DNA of 64,000 nucleotides from Thermoactinospora rubra (GTDB taxonomy: Bacteria; Actinomycetota; Actinomycetes; Streptosporangiales; Streptosporangiaceae): contig NZ_MSZZ01000054.1 of NCBI RefSeq assembly GCF_002093975.1, positions 1 to 64,000 of the forward strand, read 5' to 3'. Position numbers and translations under genes: made by a program. Each line of letters opens with the position of its first letter. Positions within the stretch are counted from its first letter, which is position 1. Of this stretch, positions 15,097 to 23,828 are shown in pieces. The notes under the pieces are model-generated. The model was not told the DNA's origin, searched no databases, and saw only the letters and a list, made by a program, of their open reading frames with translations.

Positions 15097-17331
15097 TCAT
15101 CCGGGCGGCCGGGCGGAAGCCTGTTCCCTGATCCAGTCGGCGATCTGCGCGCGGCGCGACAGGCCGAGCTTGGCCATGACCTGCGCCACGATGGCCGCCA
15201 CGGTGTGCTCGGAGGTCACCAGCCGCTCGGCCGCCTCGGCGTCGGACAGCCCGGCGGCCACCAGGCGGGCGACCTCCCACTCCCTTGGGGCGAGCGGGAG
15301 CCGTACTCCCCGGTCCTGGCGGGCGGCCAGCGTCACGGCGGCGTCCAGGCCCAGGCGCTCGCCCCTGGCCCGCGCGGCGGCGAACGCGCGGCGGCCGAGC
15401 GCCCTGCGCGCCAGATGGGCGCAGGCGGCGTGCGGGGCGTTGAAGTACCGCGAGCGGAACAGGCGCGGGCCGACCGACGGCCAGATCCGCGCGGCGGCGC
15501 CCTGCAGGACGGCGGCGCGCTCGTACTCGCCGCGCTCGGCGCGCAGCAACGCGATCAGCTCGACGGCCAGGACGGTGCCGAACAGGTCGTGGAAGTGATG
15601 GCTGACCTCCAGGCAGCGCAGCGCCAGCCGTAGGGCGTGCTCCCGGTCGCCGCCCAGCCAGGCGACGTAGGATTCGGCGTAGTCGGCGTGGGAGCGCACC
15701 CATTCCTCGCCGACGCCCTCGCAGGTCTCGCGCACCTGCTCGCACAGCGCCGTGCACTCCTTCAGCCGGTCGCGGAACGCCAGCGCCATGGCGAGCTCGA
15801 CGCAGGCCATGAGCACGTTGCACTCCAGCACGTCGCGACGGGCGTAGAGGTCGAGTGCGGCGTTGAACAGGTCGATGGCGCGGTCGTGGTCGCCGCCGAC
15901 CAGCGCCAGGCCGCCCAGCCGGTGGACGGCGTGGGCGATGGTGGCGGGGTCGCCGAGCGCGCGGCAGTCCTCCAGCAGGCGGCGCGCCCTGGCGAATTCG
16001 CCCCCGAGGACGCAGACGTATCCGGCTACCCATAAGGCCTTGGCGTGGGCCGCCGGCGCCTTCGGGGCCGCTTCCACGTTGCTGAGGGCCCGCTCCAGCC
16101 AGTCGCGGCCCTCCCCCAGCTGGCCGCAGCCGACCCAGTAGAACCACAGGGTGGCGGCCAGCTCCAGTGCCTCCTCGGCGTCGCACCGCTCGAAGGCGAC
16201 GCGGAAGTTGGCCATCTCGCAGCGGGTCCTGGCGAAGATGGCCCGCTGGTGGGGGCCGAACCAGGCGGCCTCGCTGTGGCGGGCCAGCTCCAGGTAGAAC
16301 TCCTTGTGGCGGCGGCCCAGCCGTTCGGCCTCCTCCTGGTCCAGGCGGTGCAGCCACTCGGCGCCGTACTCCTTGATCGAGTCCAGCAGGCGGAACCGCA
16401 CGCCGTCGGGAAGCTCCTCCCTCGACAGGATGGACTTGTCGAGCAGGCCGCGCACCAGGTCGACGATCTCGGCGCGCGGCAGCCGTTCGTCCGAGCACAC
16501 CGTCTCGGCGGCGGCCAGGCTGAAGCAGCTGGTGAAGACCGACATGCGTGCCCACAGCAGCCGCTCGGCCGGGGCGCACAGCTCGTGGCTCCATCCGATG
16601 GCGGCGCGCAGGGTGGTGTCCTGGCCGGCCAGCTCCAGGGGCGCCAGCTGGGCGATGATCCGCTCCAGGGGGAGGGCGCGCAGGCGGACGGCGGCCAGCT
16701 CGATGGCCAGCGGGAGGAGGTCGAGCCGCCGGCACAGCGTGGCGATGCGTTCCTCGGTCTCGGCGGTGAGCGGCGGCCTGGCCGGGGCGCGCTCGGCGAA
16801 CAGGGCCACGGCGTCCGGCGGCGACAGCGGCGGGACGGTCAGGACCTGCTCGTACTGCACGCCCAGGACCTGCCTGCTGGTGACCACGACCGTGACGCCG
16901 GGCGCGCACCTCAGCACGAGGTCCACCAGGTGGGCGCAGGCGCCGACCAGGTGATCGGCGCCGTCCAGGACCAGCAGGAGGCGCCGGCCGGGCAGGTGCG
17001 CGCGCAGGACCTCCTCGGCCGGGCGGGCGGTCTGGTCCGCCAGGCCAAGCGCGGCCGCCACGGCCCGGCCGAGCATGCGGGGGTCGCGGACCTCGGCGAG
17101 GCAGACGTAGAAGGCCCCGTCGTCGTAGTCGCCGCGCACCGTGTGGGCCAGGCGGCGGGCCAGGCGGGTCTTGCCCACGCCGCCGGCGCCGGTGAGGGTC
17201 AGCAGGCGGGTACGGCCCAGCAGGGCGACGGCCTCGGCGAGCTCCAGCCGGCGGCCGACGAAGCTCGTCGTCTCGGCCGGCAGCCGCCCTTTGGGGTGTT
17301 GCGGGTCCACGGCGCGGTTTCCTGCGTCCAT
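15097..17331 (-). CDS. Large ATPase-LuxR transcriptional regulator (LAL/AfsR-like)
   Basis: 744 residues. An NB-ARC/AAA-type NTPase domain opens the protein (SFVGRRLELAE, Walker A GAGGVGKT at 48-55, LLLVLDGADHL as Walker B, VVVTSRQ). A helical repeat middle follows (roughly 300-670). A LuxR-type helix-turn-helix ends it (LAPREWEVARLVAAGLSDAEAAERL, HTVAAIVAQVMAKLGL). Such regulators sense a ligand through the repeat region and activate transcription in an ATP-dependent manner. The ATG at 17331 has AGGGGG four bases upstream. It lies one base upstream of the sigma gene. Targets are unknown. Confidence 0.85.
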   Translation of the reverse strand: MDAGNRAVDPQHPKGRLPAETTSFVGRRLELAEAVALLGRTRLLTLTGAGGVGKTRLARRLAHTVRGDYDDGAFYVCLAEVRDPRMLGRAVAAALGLADQTARPAEEVLRAHLPGRRLLLVLDGADHLVGACAHLVDLVLRCAPGVTVVVTSRQVLGVQYEQVLTVPPLSPPDAVALFAERAPARPPLTAETEERIATLCRRLDLLPLAIELAAVRLRALPLERIIAQLAPLELAGQDTTLRAAIGWSHELCAPAERLLWARMSVFTSCFSLAAAETVCSDERLPRAEIVDLVRGLLDKSILSREELPDGVRFRLLDSIKEYGAEWLHRLDQEEAERLGRRHKEFYLELARHSEAAWFGPHQRAIFARTRCEMANFRVAFERCDAEEALELAATLWFYWVGCGQLGEGRDWLERALSNVEAAPKAPAAHAKALWVAGYVCVLGGEFARARRLLEDCRALGDPATIAHAVHRLGGLALVGGDHDRAIDLFNAALDLYARRDVLECNVLMACVELAMALAFRDRLKECTALCEQVRETCEGVGEEWVRSHADYAESYVAWLGGDREHALRLALRCLEVSHHFHDLFGTVLAVELIALLRAERGEYERAAVLQGAAARIWPSVGPRLFRSRYFNAPHAACAHLARRALGRRAFAAARARGERLGLDAAVTLAARQDRGVRLPLAPREWEVARLVAAGLSDAEAAERLVTSEHTVAAIVAQVMAKLGLSRRAQIADWIREQASARPPG

Positions 17332-17500
17332 GGCGCCCCCTCGGCAATGGGGAACAAAAGCAAGACCAACGGATCGTAACCCCATGAATGCGTTCAGGAA
17401 CGACAGTTGTCGGCATCGGGCCGTCACGTGACCCTTCCGTTCCCGTCGGGCACTAGACTCTGCCGGACACGTGACCTGTCTCTTGGGGGACACAGCGAAG

Positions 17501-18232
17501 ATGTCTGGCTACGACCGCATAGTGCAACCGGCCGCCGGTGACGAGGCCCTGGAGAACCACCTGGGTGGCGACGAGGCCAAGAACTACCGGCAGTACGAGC
17601 TCGACATGGTCGCGCCGCACGTCGGGCGTTCGATGCTGGAGATCGGCTCGGGGCTGGGCCACTTCGCCGAGCAGTTCCTGCCCCGCCTGGACCGGCTCGT
17701 GGTCAGCGACTTCGACCCCTACTGCGTCGAGCAGCTGCGCAAGCGCTTCGCCGACCGCTCCGACGTGGAGGTGCTGCAGTTCGGGCTGCCGACCGACATC
17801 CCGCTGGCGGAGCCGGTCGACACGGTGGTGATGATGAACGTCCTGGAGCACATCGAGGACGACGTCGCCGCCCTGCAGTCGCTGGCGAAGGTGACGAAGC
17901 CGGGCGGGCGGATCGTCATCTGGGTGCCGGGATACATGCAGCTGTATGGCGACTTCGACCGCAAGGTCGGCCACGTCCGCCGCTACACCCCCGCCACCCT
18001 GCGCACCTGCGTCGCCCGGGCCGGGCTCGACATCGACGTGCTCAAGCCGATCAACTTCCTCGGCGGCATCGCCTGGTGGGCCGCGGTACGGCGGGGCGGC
18101 GTCAACTATCCGGACCCACGCATCGTCAAGATCTACGACCGGACCGTCGTCCCGCTCACGCGCTTCATCGAGCGCTTCGTCCGCCCGCCGTTCGGGCAGA
18201 CCGTCTTCTGCGTCGCGCGCGTTCCCGGCTGA
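17501..18232 (+). CDS. Class I SAM-dependent methyltransferase
   Basis: 243 residues. Motif I is LEIGSGLGHFAEQF (about 46-59), followed by VVSDFDPYCVEQL and MMNVLEHIEDDVAAL; a typical Rossmann methyltransferase. The carboxy-terminal part (HVRRYTPATLRTCVARAGL, FIERFVRPPFGQTVFCVARV) resembles methyltransferases found near polysaccharide or glycolipid genes, but the substrate cannot be read from sequence. It is divergent from the LuxR-type regulator, with a possible -10 TAGACT at 17454-17459. Confidence 0.85.
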   Translation: MSGYDRIVQPAAGDEALENHLGGDEAKNYRQYELDMVAPHVGRSMLEIGSGLGHFAEQFLPRLDRLVVSDFDPYCVEQLRKRFADRSDVEVLQFGLPTDIPLAEPVDTVVMMNVLEHIEDDVAALQSLAKVTKPGGRIVIWVPGYMQLYGDFDRKVGHVRRYTPATLRTCVARAGLDIDVLKPINFLGGIAWWAAVRRGGVNYPDPRIVKIYDRTVVPLTRFIERFVRPPFGQTVFCVARVPG

Positions 18233-18239
18233 CGCCTCC

Positions 18240-18322
18240 CCGAGGACGATCAAGCCGCTGGCTCGCCCGGCCTCGATGGCGATCGAGGCCGGGCGAGCCA
18301 TCAGGAACCTCTTGATCCTCGG
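18240..18322. terminator. Large bidirectional terminator
   Basis: A perfect 19-bp inverted repeat (18259-18277 and 18282-18300, four-base loop) is nested in outer arms CCGAGGA/TCCTCGG and ATCAAG/CTTGAT. It lies between the convergent methyltransferase and tautomerase genes and would stop transcription from both sides. Confidence 0.75.
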
Positions 18323-18352
18323 CCGCCGGTGCGGCGCGGCCGGGCTGTGCGT

Positions 18353-18763
18353 TCAGTCCCGGGTCAGGTGCTCGACCGCCGCCACGATCTCCGGGTTGTC
18401 GGACTGGAGCCGTCCGGCCCAGCCCGCGTTCTCGAGCGGGTAGTGGTTCATGAGCACCAGGGTCTCCTCGGTGTTGGCGATGCCCGCGTACGCCGTGGCG
18501 ATGGCCGCGTGGATTCGCGCCGACATCTCGCGTTTGGTGTCGAGGTCCTTCAGCTCCGGGACCTCCAGGAAGCAGACCGGCCGTACCGGTTCCGCGGCCG
18601 GCCGGCCGTCTTGGGCGACGTTGTCTGCCGGGTACTCGCGCAGCCAGATCCGCACGTCGGGGATCCGGAAGGCCGCATCGACCGCGTCGGTGATCTCGCG
18701 CATCATCTGCCGCTTGGCGTCCGGCTGGATCCCCGTGGGGGCTTCGATGAACAACTGTGGCAT
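18353..18763 (-). CDS. 4-oxalocrotonate tautomerase-like protein
   Basis: 136 residues beginning M-P-Q-L-F-I-E-A-P-T-G-I. The proline directly after Met is the catalytic base of the tautomerase superfamily, and the start is fixed by it. The length is about twice a 4-OT subunit, and internal symmetry (DAKRQMMREITDAVDAAF versus DTKREMSARIHAAIATAY) suggests two fused beta-alpha-beta units, as in fused 4-OT or cis-CaaD-type proteins. Substrate unknown. It is divergent from an HxlR-type regulator with a palindrome in its promoter. Confidence 0.75.
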   Translation of the reverse strand: MPQLFIEAPTGIQPDAKRQMMREITDAVDAAFRIPDVRIWLREYPADNVAQDGRPAAEPVRPVCFLEVPELKDLDTKREMSARIHAAIATAYAGIANTEETLVLMNHYPLENAGWAGRLQSDNPEIVAAVEHLTRD

Positions 18764-18806
18764 GGCCGCTTCTCCGTCTCTTCGGCCGTATTGGCCGGAA
18801 GGCACA

Positions 18807-18835
18807 ACCATAAAGTCGGAAATTCCAACTATCAA
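18807..18835 (-). promoter_or_regulatory. Tautomerase promoter with operator-like palindrome in the spacer
   Basis: On the complement TTGATA (18830-18835) and TATGGT (18807-18812) are exactly 17 bases apart. Fifteen of the 17 spacer bases (18815-18829) form a near palindrome with arms GTTGGAA and TTCCGAC. It lies between this gene and the divergent HxlR-type regulator, so it is the best candidate for that regulator's operator. Confidence 0.65.
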
Positions 18836-18871
18836 GTCCATATTCCGGATGTTGCCTGATAGGCTGCGGAC

Positions 18872-19537
18872 ATGGCAGGCAGGCGCAGGTATGACGACGG
18901 CTGCGCGGTGGCGCATGCCCTGGAGCTGATCGGAGAGCGGTGGGCTCTGCTCGTCGTGCGTGAACTGGTGCTGGGCCCCAAACGGTTCACCGACCTGCGG
19001 GCCGGCCTGCCCGGCGTCAGCGCGGACGTGCTGTCGCAGCGGTTGCGCGAGCTCGGCGACTCCGGCCTGGTGCGCAAACGCAAGCTCGCCCCGCCCGCCG
19101 GCTCCTGGGTCTACGAACTGACCGAGTGGGGGGCCGAGCTGCAACCGATCATCACCGGGCTGGGGCGCTGGGCCAGCCGCTCTCCCGCCATGCCGTACGA
19201 CGCCTCGATCGGCGCCGACTCGCTCGTGCTGTCGCTCGAGGCACTGTTCGCGCCGGAGGCCGCGGGCGGGTTCGACGCCACGATCGGGCTGCGGTTCGGC
19301 GAGCAGGAATTCCACGTACGGGTGGCCGATCGGGAGATCACGCTCGCCCGCGGCCCGGCTGAGCGTGCCGACGCGGTTCTGGAGGCCGGCCCCGACACCG
19401 TCTCGGAGCTGCTGACAGGCCGGCGCACCGTGGAAGAGGCGCAACGCGCCGGCGATCTGCGGATCAACGGCGATGCTGAGGCCGTCACGCGCTTCCTGCG
19501 CCTGTTCCGCATGCCCGAGCCCGCGAGCATGGAGTAA
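18872..19537 (+). CDS. HxlR-family regulator with carboxy-terminal SCP2-like domain
   Basis: 221 residues. Residues 1-100 are a winged helix of the HxlR family (CAVAHALELIGERWALLVVREL, RFTDLRAGLPGVSADVLSQRL, YELTEWGAEL). The rest (GLRFGEQEFHVRVADREITLA to RFLRLF) looks like a sterol-carrier-protein-2-like pocket, found in some actinobacterial HxlR proteins and presumably binding a hydrophobic effector. A -10-like TAGGCT ends six bases before the ATG and there is no ribosome binding site, so the mRNA is probably leaderless. The likely target is the divergent tautomerase gene. Confidence 0.82.
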   Translation: MAGRRRYDDGCAVAHALELIGERWALLVVRELVLGPKRFTDLRAGLPGVSADVLSQRLRELGDSGLVRKRKLAPPAGSWVYELTEWGAELQPIITGLGRWASRSPAMPYDASIGADSLVLSLEALFAPEAAGGFDATIGLRFGEQEFHVRVADREITLARGPAERADAVLEAGPDTVSELLTGRRTVEEAQRAGDLRINGDAEAVTRFLRLFRMPEPASME

Positions 19538-19593
19538 CGCCGGCCTGCCCCTCCTCGCTCACGGGGACATGACGGATGGGAGGGGTGGAGGAT

Positions 19594-19610
19594 CATCGCG
19601 GACCGCGATG
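19594..19610. repeat. 17-bp perfect palindrome upstream of the RibD-C gene
   Basis: CATCGCGG-A-CCGCGATG is a perfect 8+1+8 inverted repeat lying 65 bases before the reductase start and 57 bases after the HxlR stop. It could be an operator or a weak hairpin; no T-run follows. Confidence 0.4.
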
Positions 19611-19675
19611 AGTTCCGCGCACTCCGGTGGTCCACACGAGGAGACAGCCAAGCAACAACTGGAAAGGAGGGGACC

Positions 19676-20290
19676 ATGAAGCTCACCGTGACGACCTTCA
19701 TGACCCTCGACGGCATCGCACAGGCGCCGGGCGGGCCGGATGAGGACCGCAACAGCGGGTTCGAGCACGGCGGGTGGGTCGTCCCGCACATCGACGAGGA
19801 CTTCGGGCGCGCGATCGACGCCCGGTTCGCCGAGGCGGACGCCTTCCTGCTCGGCCGCAAAACCTATGAGATCTTCGCCGCGTACTGGCCGAAGATCACG
19901 GACCCGGACGACCCCGTGGCGGGCAAGCTGAACGGGCTGCCCAAGTACGTCGCGACCCGCACGCTCGACAAGGCCGAATGGGCGGGGACCACCCTCCTCA
20001 AAGGCGACGTCGTCGAAGCGGTCGCCGAGCTGAAGTCCCGGCCCGGGCGCGAGCTCCAGGTGCACGGCAGCCTCAACCTGGTCCAGACCCTCATCAAGGC
20101 CGACCTGGTCGACGAGTTCTACCTGCTGGTCTTCCCGCTCGTGCTCGGCACCGGCAAGCGGCTGTTCGACGACATCGTCCCGACCGGCCTCAAGCTCCTC
20201 GACTCCCGGACCACCGGCAACGGGGTCATGGTGCAGACCTACCGGACCGCCGGCCGCCCGGTTTACGGGAGCATCCCGAAGCCGGAGTAG
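19676..20290 (+). CDS. RibD carboxy-terminal domain (dihydrofolate reductase-like) protein
   Basis: 204 residues of the stand-alone RibD-C/YyaP type: VTTFMTLDGIAQAPGG at the amino end, FLLGRKTYEIFAAYWP, LQVHGSLNLVQTLIKADLVDEF and FPLVLGTGKRLF. The fold binds NADPH and reduces small heterocycles, but physiological substrates of this group are mostly unknown. An excellent ribosome binding site (GGAAAGGAGGGGACC) precedes the ATG. Confidence 0.85.
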   Translation: MKLTVTTFMTLDGIAQAPGGPDEDRNSGFEHGGWVVPHIDEDFGRAIDARFAEADAFLLGRKTYEIFAAYWPKITDPDDPVAGKLNGLPKYVATRTLDKAEWAGTTLLKGDVVEAVAELKSRPGRELQVHGSLNLVQTLIKADLVDEFYLLVFPLVLGTGKRLFDDIVPTGLKLLDSRTTGNGVMVQTYRTAGRPVYGSIPKPE

Positions 20291-20397
20291 AACATCCCGG
20301 GGGCGACGGGAAATGGCAGGGCGACGATTCTGAAGCGGCGCTCATATTCGGGGTCCACACGGAAAGAAAGGAGGCGTAACGTCGGCGGGAGGACGCC

Positions 20398-22251
20398 ATG
20401 AGCGAGTACGCCAAGGCAAGAGAGCTCGGCGAGCAGGCCAGAGAGAGGGAATGGAAGCTGCCGAGCTTCGCCAAGCAGCTGTTCCTGGGAGACTTCCGGC
20501 TGGATCTGGTGCATCCGGTGCCCACGCTCCCCGAGGAGGCCGTCGAGAAGGGCGAGGAGTTCGTCCGGGCGGTGCGGCGGTTCCTGGACACGCAGGTGGA
20601 CCCGGGGGCGATCGAGAGGACGGCGCGGATCCCGGACGAGGTGATCAAGGGGTTGAAGGCCCTGGGCGCCTTCGGGATCACGATCAGCGAGGAGTACGGC
20701 GGGCTGGGCCTGCCGTACTTGTACTACTGCCGCGCCCTCACGCTGGTGGGCTCCTACAGCCCGGCGCTGGCGACGCTGCTGTCGGCGCACCAGTCGATCG
20801 GGGTGCCGCAGCCGCTGAAGCTGTTCGGCACCGAGGAGCAGAAGCGCGAGTTCCTGCCCAGGTGCGCGCGCGGGGAGATCTCGGCCTTCCTGCTCACCGA
20901 GCCGGACGTGGGATCGGACCCGGCCCGCCTGTCGACGACCGCCGTGCGGGACGGCGACGAGTACGTCATCAACGGCACCAAGCTGTGGACCACCAACGGC
21001 GTCATCGCCGACCTGCTGGTGGTCATGGCCCGCACCGGCGAGCGGATCAGCGCGTTCATCGTCGAGGCCGGCTCCCCCGGCATCACCGTCACCAACCGCA
21101 ACGAGTTCATGGGCCTGCGCGGGATCGAGAACGGCGTCACGACGTTCAAGGACGTGCGCGTCCCGGCCAGGAACATGGTGGGCCGCGAGGGCCAGGGCCT
21201 GAAGATCGCGCTGACCACGCTCAACACCGGCCGCCTGTCGCTGCCGGCCGTCTGCTCGGGGGCCGCCAAGTGGGCCGCGAAGATCGCCAGGGAGTGGGGC
21301 TCGGCCCGCGTGCAGTGGGGGCGCAAGGTCGGCGAGCACGAGGCGGTCGCCAAGAAGGTCGCCTTCATCGCCGCCACCGCCTACGCCCTGGAGGCGATCT
21401 GCGAGCTGACCAGCCGGCTGGCCGACGACGCGCGCAACGACATCAGGATCGAGGCCGCCCTCGCCAAGCTGTATGCCTCGGAGCTGGCCTGGCTGGTGGC
21501 CGACGAGCTGGTCCAGATCAGGGGCGGGCGCGGGTTCGAGACGGCCGACTCGCTGGCGGCCCGCGGCGAGCGCGGCGTGCCGGCCGAGCAGGTCCTGCGT
21601 GACCTGCGCATCAACCGCATCTTCGAAGGCAGCTCGGAGATCATGAAGCTGCTCATCGCCCGTGAGGCGGTGGACGCGCACCTCACCGCGGCCGGGGAGC
21701 TGCTCGAGCCCGGCAAGCCCAAGGGCCCGGCGCTCAAGCGGGCCGGCGCCTTCTACGCCAGATGGCTCCCCTCGCTGGTCGCGGGCACGGGCACCCTGCC
21801 CATGTCCTACGCGGCCTTCGGCCCGCTGGCGCCGCACCTGCGCTTCGTGGAGCGGACCAGCCGCAAGCTGGCCCGGTCCACCTTCTACGGCATGTCGCGC
21901 TGGCAGGCCCGGCTGGAGCACCGCCAGGCCTTCCTGGGCCGCCTGGTCGACATCGGCGCCGAGCTGTATGCCATGACCGCGGTCTGCGTCAAGGCGCAGG
22001 AGGACGAGGCGGACCTGGGGCGCAGGCCGCAGGAGCTGGCCGACGCCTTCTGCCGCCAGGCCAGGCGGCGGATCGGCGCGCTGTTCGCCCAGCTGTGGGA
22101 CAACACCGACAAGCAGGACGTACGGCTGGCGCGGTACGCCCTGGAGGGCCGGTACCGGTTCCTGGAGGAGGGCATCCTCGACCCCTCGGTCGACGGGCCG
22201 TGGATCGGCAAGCCGGGCGACAGGGAGGACGTCCACCGGACGATCACCTAG
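20398..22251 (+). CDS. Acyl-CoA dehydrogenase, large VLCAD/ACAD9-like type
   Basis: 617 residues, about 230 more than short/medium-chain enzymes. The core has GITISEEYGGLGLPY, LLTEPDVGSDPARLSTTA (FAD/substrate loop), WTTNGVIADLLVVMA, FKDVRVPARNMVG and RINRIFEGSSEIMKLLIA, where the Glu of FEGSS is in the catalytic-base position of long-chain dehydrogenases. The extra carboxy-terminal helical domain is like that of VLCAD. It oxidises long-chain acyl-CoA to trans-2-enoyl-CoA. GGAGG precedes the start. No electron-transfer flavoprotein genes are nearby. Confidence 0.88.
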   Translation: MSEYAKARELGEQAREREWKLPSFAKQLFLGDFRLDLVHPVPTLPEEAVEKGEEFVRAVRRFLDTQVDPGAIERTARIPDEVIKGLKALGAFGITISEEYGGLGLPYLYYCRALTLVGSYSPALATLLSAHQSIGVPQPLKLFGTEEQKREFLPRCARGEISAFLLTEPDVGSDPARLSTTAVRDGDEYVINGTKLWTTNGVIADLLVVMARTGERISAFIVEAGSPGITVTNRNEFMGLRGIENGVTTFKDVRVPARNMVGREGQGLKIALTTLNTGRLSLPAVCSGAAKWAAKIAREWGSARVQWGRKVGEHEAVAKKVAFIAATAYALEAICELTSRLADDARNDIRIEAALAKLYASELAWLVADELVQIRGGRGFETADSLAARGERGVPAEQVLRDLRINRIFEGSSEIMKLLIAREAVDAHLTAAGELLEPGKPKGPALKRAGAFYARWLPSLVAGTGTLPMSYAAFGPLAPHLRFVERTSRKLARSTFYGMSRWQARLEHRQAFLGRLVDIGAELYAMTAVCVKAQEDEADLGRRPQELADAFCRQARRRIGALFAQLWDNTDKQDVRLARYALEGRYRFLEEGILDPSVDGPWIGKPGDREDVHRTIT

Positions 22252-22316
22252 AAAACCCAGAGAGTCACTTAGAAGATCCCAAAACCATCCCGGTCTAGAC
22301 CACCTTTCCGCTTCCG

Positions 22317-22344
22317 TTGTCGAACCGATATCGCCCGGTATAGA
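22317..22344 (+). promoter_or_regulatory. Candidate promoter of the ABC importer operon
   Basis: TTGTCG (22317-22322) and TATAGA (22339-22344) are 16 bases apart and lie about 130 bases before the binding-protein start, giving a leader of about 125 bases that contains the hairpin at 22415-22454. Confidence 0.5.
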
Positions 22345-22414
22345 CCGCGCGGTGAAGCCCGGCTTACCCTGGCGCAAACGCGCGGAGCTGCGGCTCGCGC
22401 ACCTCTTGATCCCT

Positions 22415-22454
22415 GGACTGCTCCGCGGCTGGTCCATACCAGTCGGAGCAGTCC
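22415..22454 (+). promoter_or_regulatory. Structured 5' leader hairpin before the binding-protein gene
   Basis: An 11-bp perfect outer stem (GGACTGCTCCG with CGGAGCAGTCC) encloses an inner stem CTGGT/ACCAG with loop CCAT. It ends 21 bases before the GTG start, close to the ribosome binding region. It could be an operator on DNA or an RNA element affecting translation or stability. Confidence 0.5.
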
Positions 22455-22475
22455 GAAGAGAAGGCGGTATCGAAG

Positions 22476-23747
22476 GTGAACAAGAAGCTTGTGGGCGCGG
22501 CTCTCGGCCTCGCCGCAACTGTCACCCTCGCCAGCTGCGGCTCCGGATCTGGCACCGGGACCGCGGGCGACAGCGGGGACAAGGCCGGCGGCGGCCAGGT
22601 CACGCTCAAGATGGTGGCCGCCGACTACGGCGACGGCCCGGGCAAGCCGAACTCCGGCCAGAAGTTCTGGGACGAGGTGGTGGCCGAGTTCGAGAAGGCC
22701 AACCCGGCCATCAACGTCGAAGTCACGGTCATCAACTGGAACGACATCGACAAGCAGGTCGCGACGATGGTCCAGAACGGCCAGCCGCCGGACATCCTGC
22801 AGACCGGCGACTACTCGGGCTTCGTCAAGGACGGCCTGCTGCACAAGGCCGAGGAGGTGCTCTCCCCCGGCGTCCAGCAGGACCTGCTGGAGAAGTTCGC
22901 CGAGTTCGGCAAGGTCGACGGCGTCGCCTACGGCATCCCGTTCGTCTCCTCCGCGCGTGCCCTGTTCTACAACAAGGAGCTGTTCACCAAGGCCGGCGTC
23001 GCCGAGCCGCCCAAGACCTGGGACGAGCTGAAGGCCGCGGCCCAGAAGCTGAAGGACGCGGGCGTCTCCCAGCCCTTCGGCCTGCCGCTGGGCCAGGAGG
23101 AGGCCCAGGCCGAGGCGTTCCTGTGGATGCTGGGCAACGGCGGCGGCTACAAGGACGCCTCCGGCAAGTGGGCGATCAACTCCCCGCAGAACGTCGAGAC
23201 CTTCACCTTCCTCAAGGGCATGGTCGACGCCGGGCTGACCACCCCCAACCCCGGCACCAAGGACCGCAAGACGGTCTGGGAGGACTTCGCGGCCGGCAAG
23301 GTCGGCATGGCCAACGGCGGCCCGATGTCGATCCCGATCTTCGACGCGGGCGCGGTGAAGGACAAGTACGGCGTGGTGGCGATCCCCGGCAAGACCGGCC
23401 CGCTCGACACGACGCTGGGCGTCATGGACTGGATCATGGCGTTCAACAAGAACAACCACCCGGAAGAGATCAAGAAGTTCTTCGACTACTTCTACACCGG
23501 CCCGGCCGCGCAGAAGATCGTTGACCTCTACAAGCTGCTCCCGGTCACCAAGAGCGGCATCCAGAAGCTGTCGGGCGACGAGAAGCTCAAGCCGTTCCTC
23601 GACGCCCTGCCCAACGCGAGCTTCTACCCGTTCACCGACCCCAAGTGGTCCGAGGTGAACACGCAGATCAAGCAGACCATGGGCGGCGCCGTCCAGGATC
23701 CCGCCAAGGTCCTGGGTGAGCTCCAGAAGGTCGCCGAGGCGGGCTGA
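22476..23747 (+). CDS. ABC sugar importer, extracellular substrate-binding lipoprotein
   Basis: 423 residues. A lipoprotein signal (KKLVGAALGLAATVTLASC, lipobox LASC) is followed by a family 1 solute-binding fold: VVAEFEKANPAINVEVTVINW, PPDILQTGDYSGFVKDGLL, VDGVAYGIPFVSSARALFYNKELFTKAG and GVMDWIMAFNKNNHPEEIKKF. It captures a sugar or sugar-like solute for the two permeases encoded next. The ligand is not readable from sequence. The GTG at 22476 is set by the signal peptide. Confidence 0.9.
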   Translation: MNKKLVGAALGLAATVTLASCGSGSGTGTAGDSGDKAGGGQVTLKMVAADYGDGPGKPNSGQKFWDEVVAEFEKANPAINVEVTVINWNDIDKQVATMVQNGQPPDILQTGDYSGFVKDGLLHKAEEVLSPGVQQDLLEKFAEFGKVDGVAYGIPFVSSARALFYNKELFTKAGVAEPPKTWDELKAAAQKLKDAGVSQPFGLPLGQEEAQAEAFLWMLGNGGGYKDASGKWAINSPQNVETFTFLKGMVDAGLTTPNPGTKDRKTVWEDFAAGKVGMANGGPMSIPIFDAGAVKDKYGVVAIPGKTGPLDTTLGVMDWIMAFNKNNHPEEIKKFFDYFYTGPAAQKIVDLYKLLPVTKSGIQKLSGDEKLKPFLDALPNASFYPFTDPKWSEVNTQIKQTMGGAVQDPAKVLGELQKVAEAG

Positions 23748-23828
23748 TCTGTCTGGATGGCGTACGGCAGGCGCGGGTGCCGGCACGACGGCCGATCGCG
23801 CCTGCCGTACCTCCATGAAAGGGTGCGC

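Noticed and set aside
18240..18322. CRISPR or integrase attachment site
   Set aside because: It is a single nested inverted repeat between convergent genes, which a terminator explains; no direct repeats or spacers. No CRISPR array was seen anywhere in the window.
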